9,272 nucleotides of DNA from NCBI GenBank assembly GCA_913044085.1, contig CAJWNW010000060.1, positions 1-9,272 of the forward strand, in the 5' to 3' direction. Of the stretch, positions 1-7,382 are shown one piece after another; position 1 is the stretch's first letter, and each line of letters begins with the position of its first letter. Position numbers and translations under genes: made by a program. The notes under the pieces are model-generated. The model saw nothing but the letters and a program-made list of their open reading frames with translations. It had not been told where the DNA came from and ran no database searches. This DNA is from an uncultured Flavobacteriaceae bacterium (lineage in GTDB: Bacteria; Bacteroidota; Bacteroidia; Flavobacteriales; Flavobacteriaceae).

Positions 1-794
1 AGGAAGCAGATACAACAAAAGCCCAAGCAGCTTCTGAGGCCATTGAAACATTTAATACAACACGACGTACACTGGACCAAGAGACCACCAAATCAGCCCT
101 CTTACAAATTGATCAAAACCAGGAGCAAGACAAAGCAACGACAGTTGTTTACAGCCCTGAATGGAACAAGGGCGTCATAGGAATTGTTGCCTCTAGACTG
201 ATTGAAACCTACTACCGCCCCACCTTGGTATTTACAAAAAGCGGGGATTTTTTAACGGCTTCGGCGCGTTCTGTTCGCGGGTTTGATGTGTATACAGCCC
301 TTCAAAATTGTAGCCGCTATATTGAACAGTTTGGTGGGCACAAATACGCTGCAGGCTTGAGTTTAAAACCTGATAATTATGCCGCCTTTAAGGCTGCCTT
401 TGAAGTTGAGGTTGCATCTAGCTTACCCTTGCACCTTAAAACGCCAGAAATCCATATTGATTTTGAATTAGATTTAAGTGCGATTACTCCCAAATTTTAT
501 AGAATATTAAGGCAATTTGCTCCCTTTGGTCCTCAAAACATGACTCCTGTTTTTAGCACAAGTGCAGTACATGACTCTGGTTATGGAAAATGTGTTGGAC
601 AGGACGGTAAACATCTTAAAATTAGCGTTTACAAAAACAATACAATACCGCTCAATAGCATTGGTTTTGGCTTGGGCAGCAAATTAGCATTAGTGCAGAA
701 CAAAACTCCTTTTGATATTGCTTATGTCATTGAAGAAAATGAATGGGATGGTCAGGTCAGTTTGCAATTAAAACTAAAAGATATCAAACCCTAA
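1..794 (+). CDS. recJ: Single-stranded-DNA-specific exonuclease RecJ, C-terminal part (5' end outside window)
   Basis: RecJ is a cytoplasmic 5'-3' single-strand DNA exonuclease of recombinational and mismatch repair. The frame is open from base 3 without any start, so this is the last 263 residues of a protein usually near 560-570 aa. The catalytic DHH domain is mostly outside the window. What is visible is the DHHA1 half, with EWNKGVIGIVASRL (bases about 159-200, the family GVIGIVASRL motif) and FGGHKYAAGL (about 330-359, the substrate-binding GGH motif). A C-terminal RecJ OB-fold follows, with FAPFGPQNMTPVF (about 516-555). A TTG at 225 opens a shorter frame but lies inside conserved DHHA1 sequence, so it is not the real start. 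The gene ends 3 bases before an MFS gene, which suggests co-transcription. No defects are seen in this part. Confidence 0.95.
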   Translation, partial: EADTTKAQAASEAIETFNTTRRTLDQETTKSALLQIDQNQEQDKATTVVYSPEWNKGVIGIVASRLIETYYRPTLVFTKSGDFLTASARSVRGFDVYTALQNCSRYIEQFGGHKYAAGLSLKPDNYAAFKAAFEVEVASSLPLHLKTPEIHIDFELDLSAITPKFYRILRQFAPFGPQNMTPVFSTSAVHDSGYGKCVGQDGKHLKISVYKNNTIPLNSIGFGLGSKLALVQNKTPFDIAYVIEENEWDGQVSLQLKLKDIKP

Positions 795-797
795 ATT

Positions 798-2060
798 ATG
801 GCAAATATAGACCCTTATGCGGCACTTAGATTTAGAGAATTTAATATTTTTTTATTGCTTCGTTTTGTATTGGTGTTTGCATGGTCCATGCAATTTATTG
901 TTATTGAATGGCAAGTCTATACTTTAACTAAAGACCCTTTATCTTTGGGTATTATTGGGCTTATGGAAATAATTCCAGCCTTGAGTATGGCTTTATTTGC
1001 CGGACACATTGTTGATCAGCGAGAAAAACGCAATTTATTTTTGTGCTGTATTGGTTTATTTTCATTGATTAGTTTGTGCCTATTTTTTCTTTCAGAGGCC
1101 TCCATTATGGCCAGTTGGGGTCAAAAATCAATTCTCTATTCAATCTATGGTTTTGTTTTTTTTGGGGGCTTGTTACGTGCCTTTTTTGGGCCCACCATTT
1201 TTTCTTTAGTATCGCTAATTGTTCCTAAAAAGGTATATCCAAATGCTGCAACCTGGAACAGTTCAACATGGCAAATGGCTTCAATTTTAGGCCCCGCTGT
1301 CGCAGGGTTAACCATTAATTGGCTGGGTGTACACTGGTCGCTCTGCATCGTTTTTGTATTGGTTGTTATATCATTTTTATTGGGATTGCTGATTTCCAAA
1401 AAACCAGTTTTAAACCCAAAAATTGGTGAACCTATCATCCAAAGCTTAAAAGAGGGTGTACGTTTTGTGTTTAAAACAAAAGCCATTTTAGGTGCCCTTA
1501 GCTTAGATATGATTGCGGTACTTTTCGGGGGAGCTATCGCCCTTTTACCCGTTTTTGCACAGGATATTTTAAAAGTAGGCCCAGAGGGTTTTGGTGTTTT
1601 AAGAGCCGCGCCGGCTGTTGGAGCTTTTATTACGATGTTAACAACAGCATATATTCCAATCAGTCGTAAAGCTGGGATGAAATTGCTTGTAGCCGTGTTT
1701 GGTTTTGGGATTTCGATTATTGTATTTGGGCTTTCATCGGTCTTTTGGATCTCAGTTTTTGCGCTTTTTTTTAGCGGCATCACTGATGGGGTTTCCATGG
1801 TCATTCGACAAACAATTTTACAGCTTAAAACACCGGATCATATGCGGGGTCGAGTCTCCTCTGTCAATTCTATGTTTGTAGGATCTTCAAATGAGTTGGG
1901 CGCTTTTGAGAGTGGATTAACAGCCAAATTAATGGGCACTGTGACGGCCGTTGTGTTTGGCGGGACGATGACGCTGATTACAGCACTTACCACGGGCCTA
2001 GTCTCACCAAGCTTTAGAAATTTAGATTTAGAAAAGGACTTGGAAGCACACGAAAATTAG
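798..2060 (+). CDS. MFS transporter (EntS/MFS_3-like)
   Basis: This is a 420-residue, very hydrophobic inner-membrane protein with about 10-12 membrane segments, the normal size for a major facilitator transporter. The motif-A-like loop GHIVDQREKRN (residues 69-79) follows the second membrane segment. ATWNSSTWQ...GPAVAG (about 151-170) and PDHMRGRVSSVNSMF (346-360) are the signatures of the MFS_3 group, which includes the enterobactin exporter EntS. The family suggests proton-driven export, but the substrate cannot be read from sequence. The ATG lies 3 bases after the recJ stop, so translation is probably coupled or the two genes share a transcript. The gene keeps an open frame through T8 and G5 runs near 1156-1168 and a T8 run near 1765. 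It ends 14 bases from the convergent DUF2490 gene, and I see no convincing terminator between them. Confidence 0.9.
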   Translation: MANIDPYAALRFREFNIFLLLRFVLVFAWSMQFIVIEWQVYTLTKDPLSLGIIGLMEIIPALSMALFAGHIVDQREKRNLFLCCIGLFSLISLCLFFLSEASIMASWGQKSILYSIYGFVFFGGLLRAFFGPTIFSLVSLIVPKKVYPNAATWNSSTWQMASILGPAVAGLTINWLGVHWSLCIVFVLVVISFLLGLLISKKPVLNPKIGEPIIQSLKEGVRFVFKTKAILGALSLDMIAVLFGGAIALLPVFAQDILKVGPEGFGVLRAAPAVGAFITMLTTAYIPISRKAGMKLLVAVFGFGISIIVFGLSSVFWISVFALFFSGITDGVSMVIRQTILQLKTPDHMRGRVSSVNSMFVGSSNELGAFESGLTAKLMGTVTAVVFGGTMTLITALTTGLVSPSFRNLDLEKDLEAHEN

Positions 2061-2074
2061 TAATAATAGGGCAG

Positions 2075-2791
2075 TTATTTATTCAAGTTAATGTTATAGC
2101 TGTATTTAAAGCCAACTATAGATTTACTTTTTTTAATGGGCGAGGAATAGTCATCTTGTAGTGCGTAGAAAATACCCAAGGCCCCAAAGTTTTTAAATTT
2201 TCGACTTAGTTTTAAAGTATAGCGGTGTCTGTTAAACCCCTTATTTTTTTCTGGGCTTTGAGGTTCATTAAAGACCTCTCCGAAGAGTTTTACATTTAAT
2301 TTAATGGGTTTTACTTTGTAGCTCAGCCCCACTCGATAACGGGTGTATTCTGTTGGAGCATCCCCTTCACTTTCTGAAAGACCAAGCTGGTTTTTGTTTT
2401 GATATCTCAATCGAAAAGAAACCATTACCCTATCAATTTTTTGTTTGAAAACCGCATCAAATTGATATCTAAACAGGTATTCATGGCCTTGCTTATTACC
2501 GACATCATCGTTGTCAGTTATATAGCGAATCCCACCGCCTAGTTCGAAATTTTTAAAAAGCTCATAATTCACTTTAATTTGTGTAAAGTAGTTTTTAAGT
2601 GAACTAATATCATTTCTGTATCGGAGGTGCTCAGAAACAGAAAAGAAGAGTTTATCAGTTGCCTTTAAGTTCAATTCAATGGCGCTCCACCCTTCAAGGT
2701 CTTCAGTGTCTTGTGCAAAAAATGGCGTTGTTGTAAAAAGAATTAAAGCAATAAGAGGGAGGCTATACAAGCCCCTAATAAATCTTTTCAT
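2075..2791 (-). CDS. DUF2490 family outer-membrane beta-barrel protein
   Basis: This is a 238-residue protein with a clear Sec signal peptide: basic MKRFIRG, a hydrophobic core, and probable cleavage after FFA (residue 26). The mature part is made of alternating polar/hydrophobic strands of about 10 residues with many aromatic and basic positions, such as LFFSVSEHLRYRND, FRYQFDAVF, VSFRLRYQNK and YRVGLSYKV. It ends in short strands rather than an enzyme core. The pattern and length match the DUF2490 family of predicted outer-membrane barrels common in Bacteroidota, whose function is unknown. The start ATG overlaps the TGA of the upstream DUF4956 gene by 4 bases, so the two are very likely translated in a coupled way and may act in one envelope process. 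The family call is from recognition and was not searched. Confidence 0.8.
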   Translation of the reverse strand: MKRFIRGLYSLPLIALILFTTTPFFAQDTEDLEGWSAIELNLKATDKLFFSVSEHLRYRNDISSLKNYFTQIKVNYELFKNFELGGGIRYITDNDDVGNKQGHEYLFRYQFDAVFKQKIDRVMVSFRLRYQNKNQLGLSESEGDAPTEYTRYRVGLSYKVKPIKLNVKLFGEVFNEPQSPEKNKGFNRHRYTLKLSRKFKNFGALGIFYALQDDYSSPIKKSKSIVGFKYSYNINLNK

Positions 2792-3399
2792 AATTGTTTT
2801 TTGTAGCGAATTTTCACTTTGACAGTTTCTTTCTCAAAGTCGATTTGTCCGATTTCAACTTTTAAAATTTCAAAGCCCAACTTGTCTTCAAGGTCTTTTT
2901 TTAATAGCTCGTGTTGGTCTGGTTTTATGTAGTCGAGTGATTGATATAGAACATCTTTGGAGGCGGTTCTTTGACGGCTCTGACGGCTCCAGTACCGGTC
3001 TAGATAATAAGCCATTAAAATCACCACAGCATTGGCTGTAAGAATTTCTATATAACTCATTTTTTTATTGGACAACGCATTGATTACTGAAAGCCCAATA
3101 ACAATAAAAAGGTAGGTCATTTCCCTTACCTTTAGCGGATCTGTTCGGTAACGTAGAATTCCAAAAATGGCAAACAAACCCAAGGCAAGCCCTAAGTCAA
3201 TTTCGTATTTTTTTAATGTAAAGCATAAGAAAAAAACCACAGTACCGACCAGGTAAAATGTAAACAAATAATCGGCCTTTTTTGAAAAGGCATAATAGCA
3301 GCCTTTTACAAGCGCTGTTAGTGCTATGAAATTGATTAAAAACCTAACACACATTTTATAAAAGTCGTCGTCAAAAAAGGGGATTTCAAAAAATTCCAT
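2788..3399 (-). CDS. DUF4956 family inner-membrane protein
   Basis: This is a 203-residue protein with about four membrane segments (roughly residues 17-37, 43-62, 69-83 with 95-110, and 117-133) and a soluble C-terminal domain of about 65 residues (140-203) rich in charged beta/alpha sequence. The stretch at residues 74-100, containing GLFAIFGILRYRTDP followed by VREMTYLFIVI, is the hallmark of DUF4956: a small-residue helix, an RYRT-type basic turn, then another helix. The function is unknown. Members elsewhere are often found near VTC-type polyphosphate polymerase-like genes, but none is present here. The partner in this window is a DUF2490 outer-membrane barrel, read from an ATGA overlap. 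A candidate promoter lies just upstream at 3423-3456. Confidence 0.8.
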   Translation of the reverse strand: MEFFEIPFFDDDFYKMCVRFLINFIALTALVKGCYYAFSKKADYLFTFYLVGTVVFFLCFTLKKYEIDLGLALGLFAIFGILRYRTDPLKVREMTYLFIVIGLSVINALSNKKMSYIEILTANAVVILMAYYLDRYWSRQSRQRTASKDVLYQSLDYIKPDQHELLKKDLEDKLGFEILKVEIGQIDFEKETVKVKIRYKKQL

Positions 3400-3422
3400 T
3401 TAAGTTTAATTGATTTATTTGC

Positions 3423-3456
3423 CCAAGATATTTATTTTAAATCAATAAACATCAAA
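3423..3456 (-). promoter_or_regulatory. Possible Bacteroidota-type promoter for the DUF4956-DUF2490 pair
   Basis: In minus-strand sense a TATCTTGG (3423-3430) matches the Bacteroidota -7 consensus TAnnTTTG at all but one position. A TTTG (3453-3456) lies 22 bases further upstream as a possible -33 element, slightly wider than the usual spacing. The DUF4956 ATG lies about 23 bases downstream, leaving a short leader. This is pattern matching only, in AT-rich DNA where chance matches are common. Confidence 0.3.
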
Positions 3457-3513
3457 AGCGTCCAAAATAAATTAATTAGCAGCATAGGCTTAAACTACTT
3501 AAAATTGCAGTTT

Positions 3514-4281
3514 TTATGCTTCTAATTTCTTTAGTGAAAATGCTTCACCGTCAAAAACACCATAGGTGAAGTGCGTAATCCAATCCCCTAAATTAAAATA
3601 TATTGATTTTGAGTTTAATGGTATCTCAAGTGGCAAGTGCCGATGGCCAAACACAAAATAATCAAAGTGCTTATCTTTTAATTTTCTGCGCGCATATTGG
3701 GTCAACCACTCCTTGTCATTTCCCATAAATTTAAGGTCATCATCTCCAGAAATGAGTTTGTTTCTTAAGGAGAGGTATTGGGCAAACTGCACCCCAAAAT
3801 CTGGATGAAGCCAACGGTAAAGCCAGTTGAAGATAGAATTTTTAAATACCTTTTTTAAGCGCTTATACCCTTTGTCATATGGGCCTAAGCCATCGCCATG
3901 GCCTATAAAAAAAGTTTTGTTGTTTAATTTAAACTGCTGGGGCTTGTGGTATACTTCAATGTTAAATTCTTCTTCAAAGTAGCCTCGCATCCACATATCG
4001 TGATTGCCTACAAAAAAGTGAATCTTAGTCCCTTGGTCACTCAGCTCCGCCAATTTTCCCAACACTCTAGTGAACCCTTTTGGGATGACATGTTTGTATT
4101 CAAACCAAAAGTCAAAGAGGTCTCCAAGAATAAACAAGACTTCGGCATCTTTTTTTATGTCATCCAACCACGCTACAAACTTTTTTTCACGGGGCTTAGA
4201 GTCTGCTTTTGTCGGCGCCCCAAAGTGGTGATCTGATGTGAAATAAATCTTTTTCCCTTTAGATATTTGAATAGTTTTCAT
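3514..4281 (-). CDS. lpxH: UDP-2,3-diacylglucosamine diphosphatase (LpxH-type metallophosphoesterase)
   Basis: This enzyme hydrolyses UDP-2,3-diacylglucosamine to lipid X plus UMP, the fourth step of lipid A synthesis, on the cytoplasmic face of the inner membrane. The 255-residue protein has all calcineurin-like metal motifs in order: SDHHFG with D17/H19, GDLFDFWFEY (53-62), GNHDMW (92-97), GHGDGLGP (127-134) and GHRH (212-215). The FDFWFEY run and the basic/aromatic insert after GHGD (about 137-175) are typical of LpxH rather than generic phosphoesterases. The ATG at 4281 is directly before the MKTIQISKGKKIYFTSDHH start expected for Bacteroidota members. It lies 5 bases downstream of the queD-like gene, so the two are probably co-transcribed. 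Confidence 0.9.
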   Translation of the reverse strand: MKTIQISKGKKIYFTSDHHFGAPTKADSKPREKKFVAWLDDIKKDAEVLFILGDLFDFWFEYKHVIPKGFTRVLGKLAELSDQGTKIHFFVGNHDMWMRGYFEEEFNIEVYHKPQQFKLNNKTFFIGHGDGLGPYDKGYKRLKKVFKNSIFNWLYRWLHPDFGVQFAQYLSLRNKLISGDDDLKFMGNDKEWLTQYARRKLKDKHFDYFVFGHRHLPLEIPLNSKSIYFNLGDWITHFTYGVFDGEAFSLKKLEA

Positions 4282-4286
4282 AAACT

Positions 4287-4739
4287 TTATACATTATCAC
4301 TCGCATACCACTCTGCATAGCAGCTGGCAGTTTCTCGAAGTTTAAGGGCGTGTAAATGGATGTTAGCAGGTAAGAGTTTTTTAATTTTTTCAGCAAAATC
4401 AATGACCAGCATTTCACTGGTAGGCTGGTAGTTGACAAGAACGACCTTATGGCCACTAGATTTCAAGTCTTCAGCCAGTTTTAAGTGTGGTGTGTTTTTA
4501 TTAAAGATTGTGGCGTGATCAAAGGGTGTTACAACGGCTTGTTTGACTATTTTTTTCAAATCAGAAAAATCCATAATCATCCCATATTTTGGACTGCTTT
4601 CGTCCGTTATGGGGGTTCCAAATAATGTTACATTTAAACGGTAGCTGTGGCCGTGAATGTTTTTACATTTACCATCATGACCATAAAGCGCGTGGCCGGT
4701 CTCAAAGGAAAACTGTTTCGTAATTCTTATTTTGGACAT
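4287..4739 (-). CDS. queD: 6-carboxytetrahydropterin synthase / 6-pyruvoyl-tetrahydropterin synthase family (QueD-like)
   Basis: This is a T-fold, zinc-dependent pterin enzyme of the cytoplasm. The bacterial family mostly converts dihydroneopterin triphosphate to 6-carboxy-tetrahydropterin, an early step of queuosine and 7-deazapurine synthesis. Seen in the 150-residue protein are the zinc ligands H16 (FETGHAL), H29 and H31 (NIHGHSY), the catalytic Cys C25 (GKCKN), the D74/H75 pair (TPFDHATIFN), PTSEM with E109, and LRET with E136 for pterin binding. The protein is slightly longer than E. coli QueD (about 120 aa), as is common in Bacteroidota. No other queuosine genes are in the window, so a role in another pterin pathway is not excluded. 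It lies between the MATE gene (36-base gap) and lpxH (5-base gap) on the same strand. Confidence 0.88.
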   Translation of the reverse strand: MSKIRITKQFSFETGHALYGHDGKCKNIHGHSYRLNVTLFGTPITDESSPKYGMIMDFSDLKKIVKQAVVTPFDHATIFNKNTPHLKLAEDLKSSGHKVVLVNYQPTSEMLVIDFAEKIKKLLPANIHLHALKLRETASCYAEWYASDNV

Positions 4740-4775
4740 TTCTAATACTCTGTTTTAAACAAAATCAAAACAAAG

Positions 4776-6110
4776 TTAGTGTTTTCGGGCTTGCGGTAAA
4801 AATTGTTTTCTAAATTTCACCACCAATGGCACCCCTCTAGCAATTATCCACATTGTGAACGCCCACAGTATCCCGTGCAACTTGAAATCTAAATAATGAC
4901 CTAGAAGTAGGGAGGGAATAAACACCAAAAAAGTGGCAGCAAACAATACGTTTCTCAAGGCTTTCATTTTACCAAGCCCTTTAAATATGCCATCAAATAC
5001 AAAAGTAATTGCACAGAGGGGCTGCATAGCTAAAACAATCCAAAACACCTCGTAAAAATTATCTAGAACTTTTGGGTCTGATGTAAAAATCACTCCTACA
5101 GATTTGTAAAAAAGCCCTCCCAATCCAGCCATTAAGAGCCCCACTAGAAGCGCTTTTTTGGTGAGCAGTTGGCTTAATTCAATCAGGCTTTCAAATTGTT
5201 TAGCCCCGAAAAGTTTACCAGATAAAATGTTTCCAGCACTGGCATAGCCATCTACAGCAAAAGCTGCAAAAAACCACAAGTTGATGATAATGGTATAGGC
5301 GGCAATGTAGTTAGTGCCGTAGCCCGTTGCAAAACTTGTAGCAAAGTAAAGGGCTAGGTTGAGAGCCAGCGTTCGCAGAATTAGGTTGCCAATCATCATT
5401 AAAAATTTTGGCAGCTCTTTATTTATGGGGCCTTTAATTTTTAAAGTAATAGGGGTGTTTTTTAAAACCAGTGCGGTAGCAGTGACCGCCATCAGGGCTT
5501 GAGACAAAACGCTCGCTAAGGCGGCACCTTTAAGGTTCATGGGCTCTATAAAATTCGTAATTCCATAGACCAATACAAGATCTAAAACAATATTTATAGC
5601 GGTCCCAATGATGGCAATAACCATAGGGTGGTAAGTGTTTTGTAGTCCTCGGAACACCCCAAAAATAACAAATGTGTAGAGGGTAAATGGAAAACCAATG
5701 ATCCGAATTTTATAATAGTCAACACTGTAATCTAATAATAACCCCGAAGCGTTATAAAATTTAAAAATCTCCTCACTAAAAGGAATGGTAGTTGCGCAAA
5801 TCAAAACGCTTAACATCAAAATGATGGCAATGGCTTGCACCGGAAGGCTTTTCACGTCTTTGAGTTTGTTTGCTCCAAGGTATTGGGAAATAATTGAAGA
5901 AATGGCTGACCGAGACTGCCCTAAGACCCAAATGAGCATGGAAAAAAAAGAGGAAACAATCCCGACTGCTGCTATAGAAACAGTAGCATCTAAAGTTATA
6001 TGCCCAATAATAGCAGCATCTGTTAGTGATAAAATTGGTTCGGAAATACCCGCAATAATAGCCGGTATGGCTAGCCTGTTTATTTGTTTGTTGCTAAAAT
6101 TAGTATTCAA
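4776..6110 (-). CDS. MATE family efflux transporter (DinF/NorM-like), TTG start
   Basis: This is a 444-residue inner-membrane protein with the 12-helix, two-lobe layout of MATE exporters, which use sodium or proton gradients to expel cationic drugs or metabolites. The N-terminal signature is at residues 13-38: LAIPAIIAGISEPILS, then LTDAAIIGHI. The first-lobe RIIGFPFTLY and GVFRGLQNTYHPM and the second-lobe AYTIIINLWFFAAFAVDGYASA and FDGIFKGLGKM match DinF-type members. The only start before the signature is TTG at 6110. An in-frame ATG at 6128 is followed after three codons by TAG (6114-6116), so the ATG cannot serve. This suggests either genuine TTG initiation or a damaged N-terminus. Queuosine and lipid A genes follow on the same strand. 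The substrate is unknown. Confidence 0.9.
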   Translation of the reverse strand: MNTNFSNKQINRLAIPAIIAGISEPILSLTDAAIIGHITLDATVSIAAVGIVSSFFSMLIWVLGQSRSAISSIISQYLGANKLKDVKSLPVQAIAIILMLSVLICATTIPFSEEIFKFYNASGLLLDYSVDYYKIRIIGFPFTLYTFVIFGVFRGLQNTYHPMVIAIIGTAINIVLDLVLVYGITNFIEPMNLKGAALASVLSQALMAVTATALVLKNTPITLKIKGPINKELPKFLMMIGNLILRTLALNLALYFATSFATGYGTNYIAAYTIIINLWFFAAFAVDGYASAGNILSGKLFGAKQFESLIELSQLLTKKALLVGLLMAGLGGLFYKSVGVIFTSDPKVLDNFYEVFWIVLAMQPLCAITFVFDGIFKGLGKMKALRNVLFAATFLVFIPSLLLGHYLDFKLHGILWAFTMWIIARGVPLVVKFRKQFLPQARKH

Positions 6111-6157
6111 AGTCTAAAAGTTGACCATAAAATTAATTAAAATAGAACAAAAGAATT

Positions 6158-7375
6158 TTAATTTATCAATCCATTGAGGTCGTAATTAGAGAAAAATTCC
6201 CAAATAATAGCACTAGAATCAATATCTGCATTTTGAAACCAGGTGTGCTGTCCTCCAAAAACTTTGTAATGTTTAACAATGGAACCATTTGTGCCATTAT
6301 TATAGATTATTTTATCCACTGTTAGGTTGTTATTAAGATTTACGTCATCTAAGGTATTTATTTCTGGTGTGTCTGAACACGCATTGTTCAGAACCCAATA
6401 ATCCAAGACTTCTTCAATTGGAGTATTCCATGCCTGCGGACCATTATATGGAACTATAGGATCATTAGTTCCATGAATTTGTAATACAGGAACTTCCCTG
6501 ATAGCACTGCATTGTTCTAAAGTTTCTGTAGTCATTGAGCCAGTAACAGAAGCAATAGCTGCAATTTTATCACTCAATTGACAGGCTAGTAAGAAGCTCA
6601 TAAACCCACCGTTTGACATACCAGTTGCATATATTCTATTAGAATTAAGAGAATACATTTCCGATAAAAGCCCTGTTAGAAACTCAACGAAGCCCACGTC
6701 GTCTGTTGTGCTGCCATTTGTAAATCCGCCAACATTCCAATGCGGAGTTATGTTTAAGAAATCTGTGCCTTGAGGGTATACCGCTATAAAATTTTCTTGA
6801 TCGGCAATGAGATTAAAGCCGGTACTATTCATCGTTGAAGTATTTGAACCGCCAAAACCATGAAAAACAAATAATACTGGAGTAGGATTTTCAGCATTAT
6901 ACGATTCTGGGACATAAACAATGAAATTACGATTAAAACCCTGGAATTCAACGCTATATTCATTAATTCCATAATTAATTGGTGTATGGTTTTGCCCAGT
7001 GGTAAAACTAATTTCATTCCCGTAGTACTCTCCAACTGAATTAGCAATAAATGACCTAGCGTAATATGTTGTTTCAGCACTTAGGCCGTTCAGTGTGACA
7101 CTTATGTTTGTCCCTGTGTCTGTAATTAAATTGTCATTGATATTGGGTGCGCTACGGGTGGCATAAACAAACCCTTGTAGCGAACCAAGTGGTATCTCGC
7201 AATTCTCAGAAACAATGCTAATACTTCCTGTCAAGCTGGCTGAATTAGCTGTCACGTTTTCAGCTTCGCCTGTTTCTAAGTTATGGTCAACAATACATGG
7301 TGCAGCCCCTTCATCGGTTGTACAGCAAAAAACAGTCAAAAACAATCCAAGCGTGAGCAGTTTCAAATTTTTCAT
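6158..7375 (-). CDS. Probable surface lipoprotein: Fn3-like domain plus PHB-depolymerase-family (CE1-type) esterase
   Basis: This is a 405-residue exported hydrolase. The N-terminus MKNLKLLTLGLFLTVFCC is a signal peptide ending in a double cysteine (C17/C18) that could be lipidated, although the lipobox is loose. Residues about 30-127 form an Fn3-like beta-sandwich: SASLTGSIS, GFVYAT, LNGLSAETTYYARSF and EISFTTG. The alpha/beta-hydrolase domain follows, with the oxyanion loop FVFHGFGG (about 170-176), DDVGFVEFL (225-233), the nucleophile elbow GMSNG with S254, HGTNDPIVPY with D305, and GGQHTW with H377. This is a complete Ser-Asp-His triad in the LpqC/feruloyl-esterase-like order. The real substrate (feruloyl or acetyl ester of a polysaccharide, or a polyester) cannot be decided. 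It starts 7 bases after the SMP-30-like gene and is probably in the same operon. Confidence 0.85.
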   Translation of the reverse strand: MKNLKLLTLGLFLTVFCCTTDEGAAPCIVDHNLETGEAENVTANSASLTGSISIVSENCEIPLGSLQGFVYATRSAPNINDNLITDTGTNISVTLNGLSAETTYYARSFIANSVGEYYGNEISFTTGQNHTPINYGINEYSVEFQGFNRNFIVYVPESYNAENPTPVLFVFHGFGGSNTSTMNSTGFNLIADQENFIAVYPQGTDFLNITPHWNVGGFTNGSTTDDVGFVEFLTGLLSEMYSLNSNRIYATGMSNGGFMSFLLACQLSDKIAAIASVTGSMTTETLEQCSAIREVPVLQIHGTNDPIVPYNGPQAWNTPIEEVLDYWVLNNACSDTPEINTLDDVNLNNNLTVDKIIYNNGTNGSIVKHYKVFGGQHTWFQNADIDSSAIIWEFFSNYDLNGLIN

Positions 7376-7382
7376 AAATTGT

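Noticed and set aside
225..794. Separate short gene starting at TTG 225
   Set aside because: The frame is open and conserved RecJ sequence continues upstream to base 3, so this is internal to recJ.
1145..1804. Long open frame on the minus strand inside the MFS gene
   Set aside because: Antisense to a clearly conserved transporter. Its translation has no recognisable domain and its composition is that of a reverse-read membrane gene.
2061..2085. AATAA/TTATT hairpin between the convergent MFS and DUF2490 genes
   Set aside because: Only five A-T pairs with an 8-base loop, which is too weak to support as a terminator.
3481..3520. Inverted repeat AGCATA/TATGCT with inner AAACT/AGTTT at the lpxH 3' end, as a possible terminator
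   Set aside because: The stem is interrupted by a 5-base bulge, overlaps the stop codon, is AT-rich and has no T run after it in the minus direction.
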